Below are positions 40,990 through 51,976 of a stretch of 64,000 bases of DNA, piece after piece. The position numbers were made by a program, and so were the translations under genes. Source of the DNA: Sarcophilus harrisii (taxonomy: Eukaryota > Chordata > Mammalia > Dasyuromorphia > Dasyuridae); assembly GCF_902635505.1 (NCBI RefSeq), contig NC_045430.1, forward strand, positions 30,213,564-30,277,563, given 5' to 3'. Every line of letters begins with the position of its first letter. Position 1 is the stretch's first letter. The notes beneath the pieces were generated by a model, which ran no database searches, was not told the DNA's origin, and saw only the letters and a program-made list of their open reading frames with translations.

Positions 40990-42500
40990 CTTGAAAACTC
41001 TATTGCTTTTGAATTAATCCATTCTCTCACTAGAAATCCTCAGTCAAAATTCAAATGTCCCTTATAAGGGACAATTAAAAAAAATAACTCATTATGTTTA
41101 GCATAGGATCTATATAAACGAATTGCTCCTAATTGGTCATTTTAAATGATGCCAGCAATGGGGTTCAGAATCAGTAGGATAAATTCTGATCAGAAGAAGT
41201 GGAGAGAAAGGGGTCTGGATCAGCCTAGGTGGGGTGCCCCAGTGGAAGGCCCTGAGCAGGCAGGGGGTATCATGAGAGCAATACACACAGGAAGAAAAAA
41301 AGGTTGCTAATGTCAAAAAGGGAGAGCGGAGCTCAGAAGAGGAAGGGGAGCATGCAGGATGTTAATGAACAAAAAGAAGGAACTTTAGGATCAGAATCAG
41401 TCCATGCAAGGCCTGAGAATTATGCTCATGATTGACTCCAGGTAATAAAACTAAGACCATTAGGAGAAGGAGAGAAAGACGCTGAGAACAGTGAGTTTCC
41501 AGTTGCTACATCTCCAGATGGAAGCCTACCATCCAATTATATCCACCTATTACCCCAATTGAGCTACTTTCCTGTACCGCCAAAGTACCAGGCTACTTTT
41601 CAAAATCCATTGCTGCCTCTTCCTCATTCCAGAAAGTACAGTTAGCGTAGTTTTGCCCTGAGGAGACAACACAATGGAGTGGGCTTTTTCCTGGCAATGA
41701 GCCCTGACTTCTGGGTCCTTTCTGCCTGTATGGCATTATTGGCCAAAGTCCCATCACTCTGGAATCCCTATACCAGGGCTCTGTATTTTTCTCCACCTCA
41801 ATTACAAGAGATAATACCGGATGCTTTCTTGGGGCCCATTCTCTTGACTCAATTGCCCTCTTTCCTCATCCACCCAAAATTACCCTAGACATAAATACCC
41901 CTAATTACTAGCACTATGGATAAAAAAAAACCTAAGGGGAAACTGTATTTGCAATCTGGGAGCTTACATTCTAAGGCAACCTAAAGGATGTCCTAAAGGA
42001 TGTGCAAGTGTTCTCTTTTCTTTAAAAAAAAAAAAAAAAAAAGACCTTGAATTCAGCTTCATTTCCTCTTCCCCCTTTCAGGTATCAACTCATCTCACTG
42101 TGGAGTCAAGAACCTTAATGCTGGGTTTTCCCCCACTTCTTCCTTTTGGTTCCTGATCTCCAGATTGCCCTTTATTCTGCCCTCCCTTGACATTACAAAG
42201 AAAGATGAAAGAAGGATGTGGTCACATCACCAAGACCTGATCCTGCCCTTGCCAAGTGAGCTGAGCCAACACTGATAACCATCAGTTTCCCCCAACATTT
42301 ATGTGCCTACAACTATTGCTTTTCCATCCAGAGTTAAGGATCTTTCTCAGGATTACGAGTCTCAGGACAGCTTCTAAAAAGTGAAAGACTTTAAGTGAAA
42401 AACACACGAAAGATTTCCATGTGTGTAACCTACTGTTCTTCATAAAATGCCTCCACCCATGGGTGCTCTTTGGACACAGATGGTAAAAAGCATTCTTTCT
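40990..42500. other. Unassigned intergenic sequence
   Basis: About 1.5 kb with no confident repeat apart from an A19 run near 42025. No exon was accepted. The short frames at 41593-41888 on both strands are unsupported. Confidence 0.4.
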
Positions 42501-42504
42501 GCTG

Positions 42505-42725
42505 TGCCCAAGAGATTTCTTTTAAAACAAAATTTATTGATTTCTTTTGTTTTATCATCATCCCACATTTCTTAGTATATCTTTCTGGGTCCCAGAGTGC
42601 CATTCACTATAACAAAACATCAAAAAAAAGGAGAGCCAATTCAACAAAATTTGTTCCAACTAGCATATTGTAAAAAGTTCTGATATGGTACTTATTTGCA
42701 ATGTTCCACACTCAGCAAAGAAATG
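42505..42725 (-). repeat. Old LINE-1 3' tail, antisense
   Basis: 'aacaaaatttattgatttct', 'gtatatctttctgggtccca', 'gagagccaattcaacaaaat' and 'tttgcaatgttccacactca' match an older marsupial L1 3'-UTR type in antisense. Confidence 0.55.
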
Positions 42726-42744
42726 GAGAAGATGCTTTTTAGTA

Positions 42745-42862
42745 CCTTCTACATTGGACTAAAAATTTGTTGAGGGCAAAGACTGTTTTGCTATACTTTG
42801 TATCCCGGTGCTTAGTATGGTGCCTGGCACATTGCTGACTCATAGACTTGATAAAGCCCTTT
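42745..42862 (+). repeat. L2 LINE 3' end
   Basis: 'aaaatttgttgagggcaaag', 'tttgtatcccggtgcttagt' and 'atggtgcctggcacattgct'. Confidence 0.75.
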
Positions 42863-43029
42863 GGATATAGTAACTCATTTTATGGTTAAACCACCTCTAG
42901 ATTATTTTTGCTCAGTTCTGAATAACTCTGCTTTACTTTGAGATCTTGATCTATCCATGGAGGGGACTGGGGTTAAGAGTAGAAATTAGGCTTTAAAGTT
43001 CAAATGGCATCAGCTGAAATGAATACAGA

Positions 43030-43190
43030 TCATAAAAAGGGACCATCTAATTCAACTTCATTTCACAAGGGAAATTAAACAATTTGCCAAAGATCATGCA
43101 AATAGAAAGTCTCAGGGATGGAATTTGAACACAGGACTTCTTAATCCAGAGTCCCAATTTTTCCTACTGTACCATACTGCATAGATCAGA
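43030..43190 (-). repeat. SINE, antisense
   Basis: 'gggaccatctaattcaactt', 'aatttgccaaagatcatgca' and 'gatggaatttgaacacagga' then 'cttcttaatccagag'. Confidence 0.65.
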
Positions 43191-43604
43191 ACTTTTTAAA
43201 CTTTTTCCACATGTGACCCCTTTTCACTTGGGAAATTTTTACGTAATCCTGGGCATAAAGGTATAGAAAATAGGTATATAAATCAAACATTTGCTGATAA
43301 TAAATCATAATTTAATGACTCTCTCATTCAGTTATGAGACCCTATAAGACACACAATTTAAGAAGCTGGGGCCTAGAAGATATTAAAGAAATAGGAGACT
43401 AAGCTTCATAAAGGTAGTTGAAGAAAGCGAGAATGTTTAGTCCAGAGATGAAAAATTGGAGGACACAATAGCTGTCTTTATGGATTTGCAGAGTTGGCTT
43501 GTGGCAGATGGGTTATATTTATTCTGCATGTCCCAAGAAGGCAGAATGAGGAGCAGTGGTGTACATTATGGGGAAGGGCTTCATGTGCATATATATTTCC
43601 AGGT

Positions 43605-43765
43605 TTAAAAAACATTTTTTCTTCACAATCCTACAAAGTAGATAATGAAGTTATATCATCCTCATTGCTCTTCCAGACATTCCATGATCTCCCAGGATCA
43701 TTTGACTAATAACTAACTCAGATCTCCTGACTCTAAGACCAGTGCTAGAATTTCTATTACATTTT
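43605..43765 (-). repeat. MIR SINE, antisense, diverged
   Basis: 'ttcttcacaatcctacaaag', 'gatctcccaggatcatttga' and 'tcagatctcctgactctaag'. Confidence 0.5.
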
Positions 43766-43871
43766 TTCTGCCTTTCTGATGACTTCTTTGTTCCTGGAGG
43801 TCTTGAAAGGAAGACCTCTTATCAGGGAAGTTGTAAATAGGATTTATGCCTGCTAGGGATGATTTCTGAAG

Positions 43872-44070
43872 GTCTTTGTTGTAATTGTTCAGTTATTTGT
43901 GACCCTATGGATGCTTGTCCCTCCATTTGTGACCCTCCAATGCTTGTCCTTGGGATTTTCTTGACAAAAACACTGGGGTGGTTTTCCATTTCCTTCTCCA
44001 GTAGATTAAGGTGAACAGAGATGAAGTAACTTGCAAAGGGTCACACAGTGGTAAATGTCTGCAACTAGCT
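43872..44070 (-). repeat. SINE with RTE/BovB-like tail, antisense
   Basis: 'gttgtaattgttcagttatt', 'tgtgaccctatggatgcttg', 'gggattttcttgacaaaaac', 'tttccatttccttctccagt' and 'cttgcaaagggtcacacagt'. A short internal stretch of the tail is repeated ('tccatttgtgaccctccaat'). Confidence 0.75.
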
Positions 44071-44728
44071 TTTTTTCCCCCTTTTCCCCCATATTATTTT
44101 TATTTATTTAATATTTTTTCCAGTTACATTTAAAACAAATTTTTTTTTCAAAAGAAAAAGTCAGACTCCCAGATTCTCTTTTTTATCCCCACCTCCATGT
44201 CCCATTAAGAAGCCACATGTGAAGTTATGCAAAACTTTTCCATAAAAGTCATGTTGTAAAGGAAAACATAGATCTCCTGCCCCCTCAAAAAACTCTAAAA
44301 TAATAAAGTGAATAGAGAGAGTATGTGTGTGTGAGAGAGAGACAGAGAGACACAGAGACAGAGACAGAGAGAGAGAAAGAGAGAGAATATAATTTTATCA
44401 GACATAATTGGTTTCTTCTCTGGGTATGGATAGGATTTTTCATCGTACATCCTTCCGAATAATTATAGATCATTGTACTATAGAGAACAGCCAAGTCATT
44501 TACAGCTGGTCATCCCAGAATATTGCTATTACTTTGTATATAGTACATTTCATTTTGCTTGAGTCCATGGAAGACTTTCCAGGTTTTTCCCCTAGAGCAT
44601 CCTATTCATCACTTCCCATAGAACAACAATATTCCATGACAATAACATACCAGACTTTATTCAGCCATTCCCCAATTGATGGGCATCCCCTCAATTTCTA
44701 ATTCTTTGTTGCAGCAAACAGGTCTTGC
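44071..44728 (-). mobile_element. LINE-1 3' end, antisense
   Basis: It has 'tttttccagttacatttaaa', 'gttatgcaaaacttttccat', an internal GA-rich part, 'catttcattttgcttgagtc' and 'catggaagactttccaggtt', and ends 'cagccattccccaattgatg'. This is a third L1 3'-UTR type. The 5' end is truncated, and short frames on either strand derive from it. Confidence 0.75.
44325..44392. repeat. (GA)n/(GACAGA)n microsatellite in L1
   Basis: 'tgtgagagagagacagagag' and 'acacagagacagagacagag' lie within the L1 3' UTR. Confidence 0.85.
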
Positions 44729-45429
44729 TGACTGCAGGCACAGCACTCTATCCACTGAACTTTTGGGAAGTTCTTTACAATTCTGCAAATTCCAATAGTG
44801 CTAGGAGCAAGAATCCTTGCTCAAGGGCTCTCAATCTATAAGTTTGTGCAGAGCTAAATCTCAAACTGATTCAAAGACCCTCTTTCAACCCCATCATGTT
44901 GTCTCAGGTAATACAGAGTGCTTGTAGGTACAAAAATCATTATTTTTTAAATGTTGCTTTCCTAAGGGAATTTTCAGCCTACCTTAGATGAATGGATAGC
45001 CTTTTCTTTCTATAATCATAGACCAGATCTGATTCAGGGAAAGGATCTGGAAAGGCTCTGAGATAAGAGATGGATGAAACACCAAAAGAATAAAAAATGA
45101 TTAGAGGTGTGATCACCCAATTCACAAGAAGGGAGATAATCAGAGGCCTTCTTAAATGTACCAATGTAGGGTAAACCAACCTTTGAATGTCGATATCATG
45201 AGTGTTTTACACAGGTATGCTCAGTGGTAAAATTCCTTTTGGTATCATAGGAAATGTGCTATAGATTCATGAACCCTCTTTAATTGCTCTTTCTTCTCTT
45301 TAGGGGAAGGGGCCCAATCTAGCCAGATTATATCAGGCCTTTTCTCCCTCTTTCCCCAACAAACCATAAAACTTTCTGTTACCATAGTTTTTTGTTTTTT
45401 TTTTTTTTTTTTACTTAGGCAAAATTTTG

Positions 45430-45652
45430 TTCACTAGAGGCAAGTAGGTGCTGGTTAGACTTGAATTCAAATCCAAATCCCAGTGTAGACATTTACTAGC
45501 TGTGTGAAGTTGGTTAAGTCATTTAACTTCTCCTACCCTCAGTTTTCTAAGCTGTAAAATAGGGGTAATAATAGAACCTACCTTACAGGGTTCTTTGAGA
45601 ATCAAAGGAGATAATATATGCAAAGAATTTTGCAAACTTGAAATATTTTTAA
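45430..45652 (+). repeat. MIR/THER SINE, near full length
   Basis: 'aggcaagtaggtgctggtta', 'catttactagctgtgtgaag', 'tttctaagctgtaaaatagg' and 'gagataatatatgcaaagaa' in order. Confidence 0.8.
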
Positions 45653-45880
45653 ATTAAATAATATAATATAAATATATTTAGAATATACATGTTTGTTCAT
45701 AATGACTATTAATAAACAAAATGTATGTCTATAAGATATATTTATATCATATAGTTATTAATATATTATAATTAATTAATTATAATATAATTAATGCCAA
45801 ATGTGTTAATTTAAATATTAAATCAATTAATTGGCATTAAGTAATATTGAATTAATACTATAAATCATATTATAAATTTT
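45653..45880. repeat. AT-rich low-complexity sequence with palindromes
   Basis: It is dominated by TTAATATA motifs. 'taattaattaattataatat' is self-complementary. A separated inverted pair 'ttaatgccaa' and 'ttggcattaa' lies at about 45792 and 45830. Confidence 0.75.
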
Positions 45881-46012
45881 TTATTAAACTTTTTTTTTCA
45901 AAACATATGCATAGATCATTTTCAACAATCATCCCTGCAAAACCTTGTGTTCCAAATTTTTTCCCTCCCCTAGATGACAAATAATTCAATGTTAATATAA
46001 GTTTTAAAAAAT
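45881..46012 (-). repeat. LINE-1 3' tail, antisense
   Basis: 'aaaacatatgcatagatcat', 'catccctgcaaaaccttgtg' and 'cctcccctagatgacaaata' are the shared L1 terminus in antisense. Confidence 0.8.
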
Positions 46013-46099
46013 TATAAATGTTAGCTGATGTTATTATGATTAGAAAATTAAACAGTTATGAATTTTTTTCACAGATGGGCTCTTTTCATCATATTTTTA

Positions 46100-46520
46100 G
46101 AATCATTTCCTAGCAATGGAAACTCTGGGTTAAAGACCAAGAGCAGCTTCACATTTCTCACTCGACAAAACAATTTTTAAACAGCAGCTGTATAGAGTCA
46201 TCTAATGTTAAATAAGGCAAACTGCCCTAACCACCTCTCCCGGACCTGAGGGCACCACAGGATTATAGCATAGAACTATAATTGTTCATGATGAGTGCCC
46301 AGAGTCATTAAGAAAAGGTTAAATTGTGGTCAGGTGACAGATGTTTGAGAAGACAGAGAAGTGTATGTCATTTTTTAGACTTCATTTCCTCAAGAGGTCA
46401 AGATGACACATTTTCATCTTCTAAACATTGTTAGGTCTCTGCCCTCTCTTCTTCGACCAAGATTCTTAACCTGATCAGGTCTTTGTACCTCAGAGAGGTC
46501 CACACATTAGGGATTCCATG
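46100..46520. promoter_or_regulatory. Candidate non-coding conserved element
   Basis: A repeat-free block with an E-box CAGCTG at about 46183 ('aaacagcagctgtatagagt') and AT-rich homeodomain-like cores. Regulatory nature is a guess. Confidence 0.2.
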
Positions 46521-46699
46521 AACCTAAATGGGAAAAAACAACATGCTTATTTTCATCAGCCTCTAATTGAAAGATAGCATTTCTTTAAACCATGTATTTT
46601 TAATTAAAAATTATTCTGGCAGATATCCACAGGCTTCATCATACAGTCAAAGGAGTCGTGATTTAAAAAAAAAAAAGCTAAGAAATGGTATCTCGATTT

Positions 46700-46985
46700 G
46701 AAAGAATATTCAGAGAGGAACTATGGAGACTGAATGTGGATCAAAACATAGCATTTTCACTTTTTTTCTGATGGTTATTGTTGTTTTTCTTTCTCATGTT
46801 TTTTTCCCACATTTTGATCTTTCTTGTGAAGCATGATAACTATAGAAATATGTTTAGAAGAATTGCATATGTTTAACCTATATCCAATTGCTTGCCATCT
46901 GGGGGAGGAGAGGAGAGGGAGAAAAATGTTGAAAATTATCTTTGCATGTATTTGGGAAAAAAAGGTATTATTAATTGGAAGGAAA
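46700..46985 (+). repeat. LINE-1 3' tail
   Basis: 'agaggaactatggagactga', 'gtggatcaaaacatagcatt', 'gcatgataactatagaaata' and 'gcttgccatctgggggagga', ending 'gggaaaaaaaggtatta'. Confidence 0.8.
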
Positions 46986-47149
46986 TCATTGAGATAAACA
47001 CTTTGGCTAATATGTCCTTAGCTCCAGTGGTTATTGTCTCCATGTCTGACTAAAGCCATTTGGAATTTGCTTCTATAACAATTATGCCCGAAGATTGAAT
47101 GTTTTTCTGCCTTTGTTACCATGGGGAACACTTACCTTCTGCAGACCTA

Positions 47150-47432
47150 TTTTTTTTTCACCCACCAATCCACAAATTTTACTTAGTAGCTATCTATGTG
47201 TAACATATTACTGGGGCAGAACGTCTGTTACCAAAACAGCATCAAGTGTAGTCCCTGACCTCAAGGAGCTCACATTCTACTGGAGGAGATAATTTATAAA
47301 CAACTAGGTCCATGTAAGTGATACATAGTATAAGGGAGAATTAATCTGAGAGAGAAAGGCTTTAGCAATTGGGGGAGAAAGTGGGATTTGAGCTTCCCTG
47401 GCATCCTCAGTGGTGGAAGGTGCCAGGGAAGC
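47150..47432 (-). repeat. L2 LINE 3' region, antisense
   Basis: 'agtccctgacctcaaggagc', 'tcacattctactggaggaga' and 'aggctttagcaattggggga', then 'gtgccagggaagcc'. Confidence 0.65.
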
Positions 47433-47484
47433 CTTCATAAGAGATCACACATAAACTTTCAATTCCCTGGAAATCTGATAGTTC

Positions 47485-47677
47485 CAGGGGTCCTCAAACT
47501 ACGGCCCACGGGCCAGATGTGGCAACTGAGGACAATTATCCCCCTCACCCAGGGCTATGAAGTTTCTTTATTTAAAGCCCCACAAAACAAAAGTTTTTGT
47601 TTTTACTATAGTCCGGCCCTCCCACAGTCTGAGGGACAGTGAACTGGCCCCCTATTTAAAAAGTTTGAGGATCCCTG
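47485..47677 (-). mobile_element. Non-autonomous hAT element (copy 3), reversed
   Basis: It begins 'caggggtcctcaaactacgg' and ends 'agtttgaggatccctg'. It is the reverse complement of copies 1 and 2 and has 193 bp. It keeps 'cccacgggccagatgtggca', a longer version of that end, so it is probably closest to the ancestral form. Confidence 0.85.
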
Positions 47678-47689
47678 GACTAATTTCTA

Positions 47690-49005
47690 AGTCCCAGAAC
47701 TGAAAGGATTTAAAAATATATATATATATCAGCAGGAATACTGCTCCTAATAACAGGATAATAATAACACCTAGGCTACTTTGCCTCCCCAACCTGCAGA
47801 GAAGTTTTATCTTCCACCTTTGTCATCTGCTCTTGTCTGCAATTAACCCCTAACCCTGTCACCCCACCTCCTCAGGACTGTTTTTTTGAAATGGCTCTTG
47901 CTGTCCCTGATCTCCATGGTCACCTGTAATCATGACTGCCCCAGCAGATATCAGGGCTCATCTTTTCACTCTCCTTCTCTTCCTGTTTTCTCCATCTTTG
48001 TCTCTGGTTTGCTTTCTCAGGGGAAAAAAAAGCTGTCTTTTTAAAGCCTTAGAAACTTTTCCTTTATTCTTCAATGGTGAACTCACCAATCAAGCCTCAT
48101 TGGCTAGAATTTTCAGGACTTTGGAGCTTGTCAGATCTTTCTAAGGCTACTCCCAGATCAAAGGTTCTTTTTTTTTTTTTTTTTTAAACCAGACATGGAT
48201 TTCTTTTTCTTTATTCTGACCTCTCAATTCAGTGACCTCCCTGGGTATTTTAGTGTTCCAAGAGACAGAAGTGTTCTAGTAAGCAGACAGCCTGGAGGCA
48301 CAGGTTGAAGTTGGAGGAAAAGTCCTGGCTTTGGAGCCAGCTCTAAATCTGCTTCTATGACATTCCCCTTTCTTATTCTTCTGAGGAAGACAGGAGGTTG
48401 AATCCATCCCTGAAGTCACAGTGATGGTACCAGATGATATACCCTACTTGAGTCCTCCAAGTCTAGACTGGGAGGGCCATAAAGTGTTTTGGGGTCTGTA
48501 ACCTGAGAGTCCCCTAAAGTTACTCCAAGATACAAACTATTGTTTTATTCAAGATGGTCCATTTATTGTCATCCAGACATCTCTTATTCATACTTGATTT
48601 GGTTTCTTACATCACAGTCCCTGTTCTCCAAAAGTGCTCTTTCCACTCATTCTTCACCTCTTCAGTGTATGCTATGCTAAATCCCAGAATTTCAAATACA
48701 AAAGTCCTCAATGGCTAATTCTGTCCTCTTGTGATATAGGGATTGGGGAAGAGTTGGGAGAGAAAGGCAGTTAAAGGGAGTTTGAATCTGTGGAGTCACA
48801 GGGATGAGGTCGAGATAGGAAACAAGAGCATTGTAGATGATCTGGGTGAACAGCAGCCAGCTGTGGTGGGTGGAAAGCATGATTTTGCTCTAGAGCTTGC
48901 TAGATAGAGTAGGCTAGGTGATTGCATTCATTCAACTCCTTCACCAAACATCCATAATTACACCCAAGATTGCTTATCTAGATTTCCCTATTCCTTCTAC
49001 ATCTT
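47690..49005. other. Unassigned intergenic sequence
   Basis: A short (TA)n at 47716-47728 and a T18 run at 48169-48186 are the only simple repeats. No exon was accepted. Confidence 0.4.
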
Positions 49006-49009
49006 CTAC

Positions 49010-49135
49010 ACATTCAACAAGCATTTATCAAACACCTATACATGCTTGGCATTTGGGATACAAAAACTAGGAAATTAAACTCATTTTCTTTCTTTCAGGT
49101 CATTCATTCATTCAATAAGACCTTATTCAGTGCCT
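49010..49135 (-). repeat. L2 LINE 3' scraps, antisense
   Basis: 'ttcaacaagcatttatcaaa', 'cacctatacatgcttggcat' and 'ttgggatacaaaaactagga'. A second short run 'cattcattcaataagacctt' lies at 49103. Confidence 0.55.
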
Positions 49136-49139
49136 CCTA

Positions 49140-50040
49140 ATAACAAAATTATCTTTTGAGAGTCTCTTTTCTGCTTAGATATTAGCCACCTCAAACTGAA
49201 AAGCACAAAGAAAAATCCCAAAATATTTCCCAGGCAGCTCCAGCACAACATATAGAGAGTGTGAAACTACTTGTGGATCCAGAGAGATCCCACCAGGAAA
49301 TGTAAGAGAGATGGGACAGTGATGAGGACTCCAGCTGTGATTTCACTGGTACATATAATGCTCGGAGAAGGAAACCCTCAAGTAGCAAAACTGCAACTTC
49401 TAACTTTAGAGAAAATGACTTTCTTAGGATCATTTACCCTGGATGAGAGGTAAGCATCCAGAAAATCAGGCCAGGGCAGGACTATGAAAGAAGTGAAATC
49501 TATGCATTTCTGTTTTTGTACTCCCCGCATCTCCTTTTCCTCCTCCTCTACAATCAAGTTGAGCTGAATGAAGCAATATACTCCATGATTCAAACATAAC
49601 AGGGGAGGGTGTCCCAAAAGTTCTTGAAACTTGAAATTGTTCTTTGATAGTTGGGCATCTCATGTAAATAGGCAGAAACACCCAGTTCAGTGTCACCTTC
49701 CATTCTCATTGTCTCTCATGGCCAGTAGAAAAAGAGGGAGACATCTGTAGAATTAACAAGTGAGCTTTATTAACCACAGAAAATCATCGATGGGGATGAA
49801 CAAGAAAACTACCTGGATCCTTACTGAATCCAGCATTCCAAAATGAAGCCCAGGAGGCAAGAGTTGCCTCTTCCTCTCAAGGTAAGCTACATTCGTGTTT
49901 TTCACCTTAAAGGCTTTGCTACCACCTTGCCATACAGCTCTCCTTCAAGGAGGGCTGAAGCCTGAGGAGTAGAAGTCTTCAGTCTCAACTGCTTAGTCTC
50001 CCATTCCGGCACTTCCTTCCCCTCCCCCTGCAAACGCCGA
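49140..50040. other. Unassigned intergenic sequence
   Basis: No confident repeat except a possible mariner-like terminus at 49604-49645 ('agggtgtcccaaaagttctt'). No exon was accepted. Confidence 0.35.
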
Positions 50041-50044
50041 GAAT

Positions 50045-50422
50045 CATTAATCAGTCAATAAACATTTAAGTGCTTACTAAGTGCCAGCCAACTGGATAAG
50101 AACTGAGTGTACACAAAGAGGGAAAGGAAAGTTCCTGCCCTTAAGGGACTTCCATTCTAATGGGGGAGACAACATGCAAACATATACACAAAGCTAGTTA
50201 TATTCAGGATAAATAGGAAATTGGGGAGGAAAGGCACTGAAAAGAAGATGGGAATTTTAGTTGGTATTTAAAGAAATCTAGAGAGAGGTCAGTTGTCTGG
50301 AGGAGGAGGGAGAGCCTTCTAGGCATGGGAATCAACCAGAAAATGACTCCAACGGAGAAATGGAATGTCTTGCTCTTGGGACAGCCAGGAGGCCAGTGAT
50401 ACCCCTGGAAGGTCTGCACATC
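50045..50422 (-). repeat. L2 LINE 3' region, antisense
   Basis: 'aatcagtcaataaacattta', 'tggggagacaac'-type block 'aatgggggagacaacatgca', 'gggaattttagttggtattt', 'agagccttctaggcatggga' and 'cagccaggaggccagtgata'. It is a long, well-ordered antisense L2 fragment. Confidence 0.85.
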
Positions 50423-50799
50423 CTAAAAATTCAGATTTTTTTTCCTTTCTTGTCGTCTCTGCTACTTAATTTTCACCATTTCCTTGGGCTTTAGCTCTCC
50501 GGGTAAGGGACAGATTATTATGTGAATTAATTCAGTTCAAGTCAACCAATGTTTTGTTCTATACTGTGCCGGGAAGGGGATGACCTTTTTGTGGGGTGAA
50601 GCAGGAGCCTGTGATTGCATTCACAGGCATTTTAAGGGATATTTGCTGTGTTGGTGCTTGTTAATAGCATAAGTGGATTAAAAAAAAGTTTCTGCTCCTT
50701 AGGAGTTTAGATACAACGTGGCACCCCAATAAACACACAAGAGTCATTTCAGGAGAGAAATACTGCCAACTGGGGGAAGCTCGAAAGGCTTGCCACCTC

Positions 50800-51420
50800 T
50801 TACCCTAATTTATCTTTGTTCATTTTACTTCTGCCAGGAACGGGGACCTTTTGGAGGGAGACAAAGCTCAAACGATTCTGAAGTTGTTCTTTAAAGTACT
50901 GAATGGTGGACTGTGGTCACCGAAGCGCTCCAACGTCCGGGTGAGTCATTGCCTAAGCCCCGGGGATAGCAAAGTTTTGTAAAAGGCTCTCGAGTTCTAT
51001 ATCTCTGGCGGAGGTGGGGAACGACTGCATGTCAGCAGCTACGGAAGAAGGCTGTATAGACTGGACAAAGGGGGACGTTAAGTCCAGCGGGTAGGAAGGA
51101 AAAGTTTGAGACTTGAAACCACGAGGCAGAAGTGATGAAGGAGAGAGAGTGTTCCTAAGCACGGTGGGAGGCCGCTGCCAGGAAAAAGGCTCGGAGTCTG
51201 GAGATGGAGCAACAGGTGGCCAGAGCAGCCAAGATCCCCACAGTCTGGGCACTCCCTCTGGAGCAGGCCCCTCAATACCTAACCGACCTAACTGAGGTAG
51301 CAGGGGAAGCTTTTCTCGTTTAGGAGCCGCAGTGGTTGTTTTAATCCCACTTTGTTGTTGTTATCTCCTTTCCTCCTCCCACCCCTACACTTGTGCAATC
51401 TGGCTGACGGTCCAGATAAC
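50800..51420. promoter_or_regulatory. Upstream CpG shore
   Basis: CpG frequency rises from about 50840 ('accgaagcgctccaacgtcc'). An AP-1 site TGAGTCA lies at 50942-50948, inside a donor-like 'gtgagtcatt'. It is repeat-free. It could hold an alternative upstream exon, but no acceptor or frame supports this. Confidence 0.35.
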
Positions 51421-51833
51421 TTAGAGAAGCGCACGCTCTCCGGCCAAGCCCCGGGGCACCGGCTGAGTCACGCATTAGGCATGAGTAACAACTCTGGTAC
51501 AACACTCTTCCCCCCGCCCCCCCGCTTCAAATGATGCATGTCTGTCACTGTTGGGGGGGGGGGAAGGTGCATCAGGAAAACCTAACAGTCTAGCGTCCCG
51601 AGAGCCAGAGAAGAAGGATGCTCTGGCCGCAGGGCTTCGGGTGCAAGCCGCGCGCCGGGCGGGCTCCGTTTCCCAAAGTTCATTCACAGAGTGAAGCGCC
51701 CGGGGAGGTTTCCCTGACATAGGCCACATGCCCCGCCCCCTGACCCGCCCCCAACCAGAGCCTCCCAATTGGAAGCTCTGAGGGAAGGGAGGCGGGATCC
51801 AGGCTGAGGCGCGAGGGGGGCGTGACTGAGGCT

Positions 51834-51841
51834 TGACGTCA
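51834..51841. promoter_or_regulatory. CRE (TGACGTCA)
   Basis: A perfect palindromic cAMP-response element about 114 bases upstream of the ATG. A half site follows within a few bases ('cggcgtgacgcaggag'). Confidence 0.75.
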
Positions 51842-51867
51842 CGGCGTGACGCAGGAGGCCGGTTCTC

Positions 51868-51932
51868 GACCGCCGCCGCTGCCGCCGCCGCCGCTGCTGC
51901 TGCTGTTGCTCCCGCCACCGCCGCCGTCGCCG
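51868..51932 (+). repeat. GCC/GCT triplet tract in 5' leader
   Basis: 'gaccgccgccgctgccgccg' then 'ccgctgctgctgctgttgct' and 'cccgccaccgccgccgtcgc'. It is an interrupted trinucleotide tract just upstream of the start codon, probably in the 5' untranslated region. It is strongly structured when transcribed. Confidence 0.8.
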
Positions 51933-51954
51933 TATCGGGTGGCGAGCTCGCAAG

Positions 51955-51976
51955 ATGGCGGCTCTGGCTGCGACCG
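51955..51976 (+). CDS. First coding exon of an unidentified gene (partial)
   Basis: The ATG at 51955 has A at -3 and G at +4, a strong initiation context, and lies inside the YY1-type AAGATGGCGGC element near a CpG-island transcription start. The codons read M-A-A-L-A-A-T, then one base of the next codon. The exon then meets ACCG|GTGAGTGAG, a near-consensus splice donor, at 51976/51977 (phase 1). Reading through the donor would stop three codons later, so splicing is required. Seven residues are not enough to name the gene. Many housekeeping proteins begin with an Ala-rich 'MAA' leader encoded by ATGGCGGC. The transcription start is not fixed, but it probably lies between the CRE and the triplet tract. 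No in-frame second coding exon was found in the remaining 12 kb, so the first intron is at least that long. I am confident in the promoter and start, less so in the exact donor use. Confidence 0.65.
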
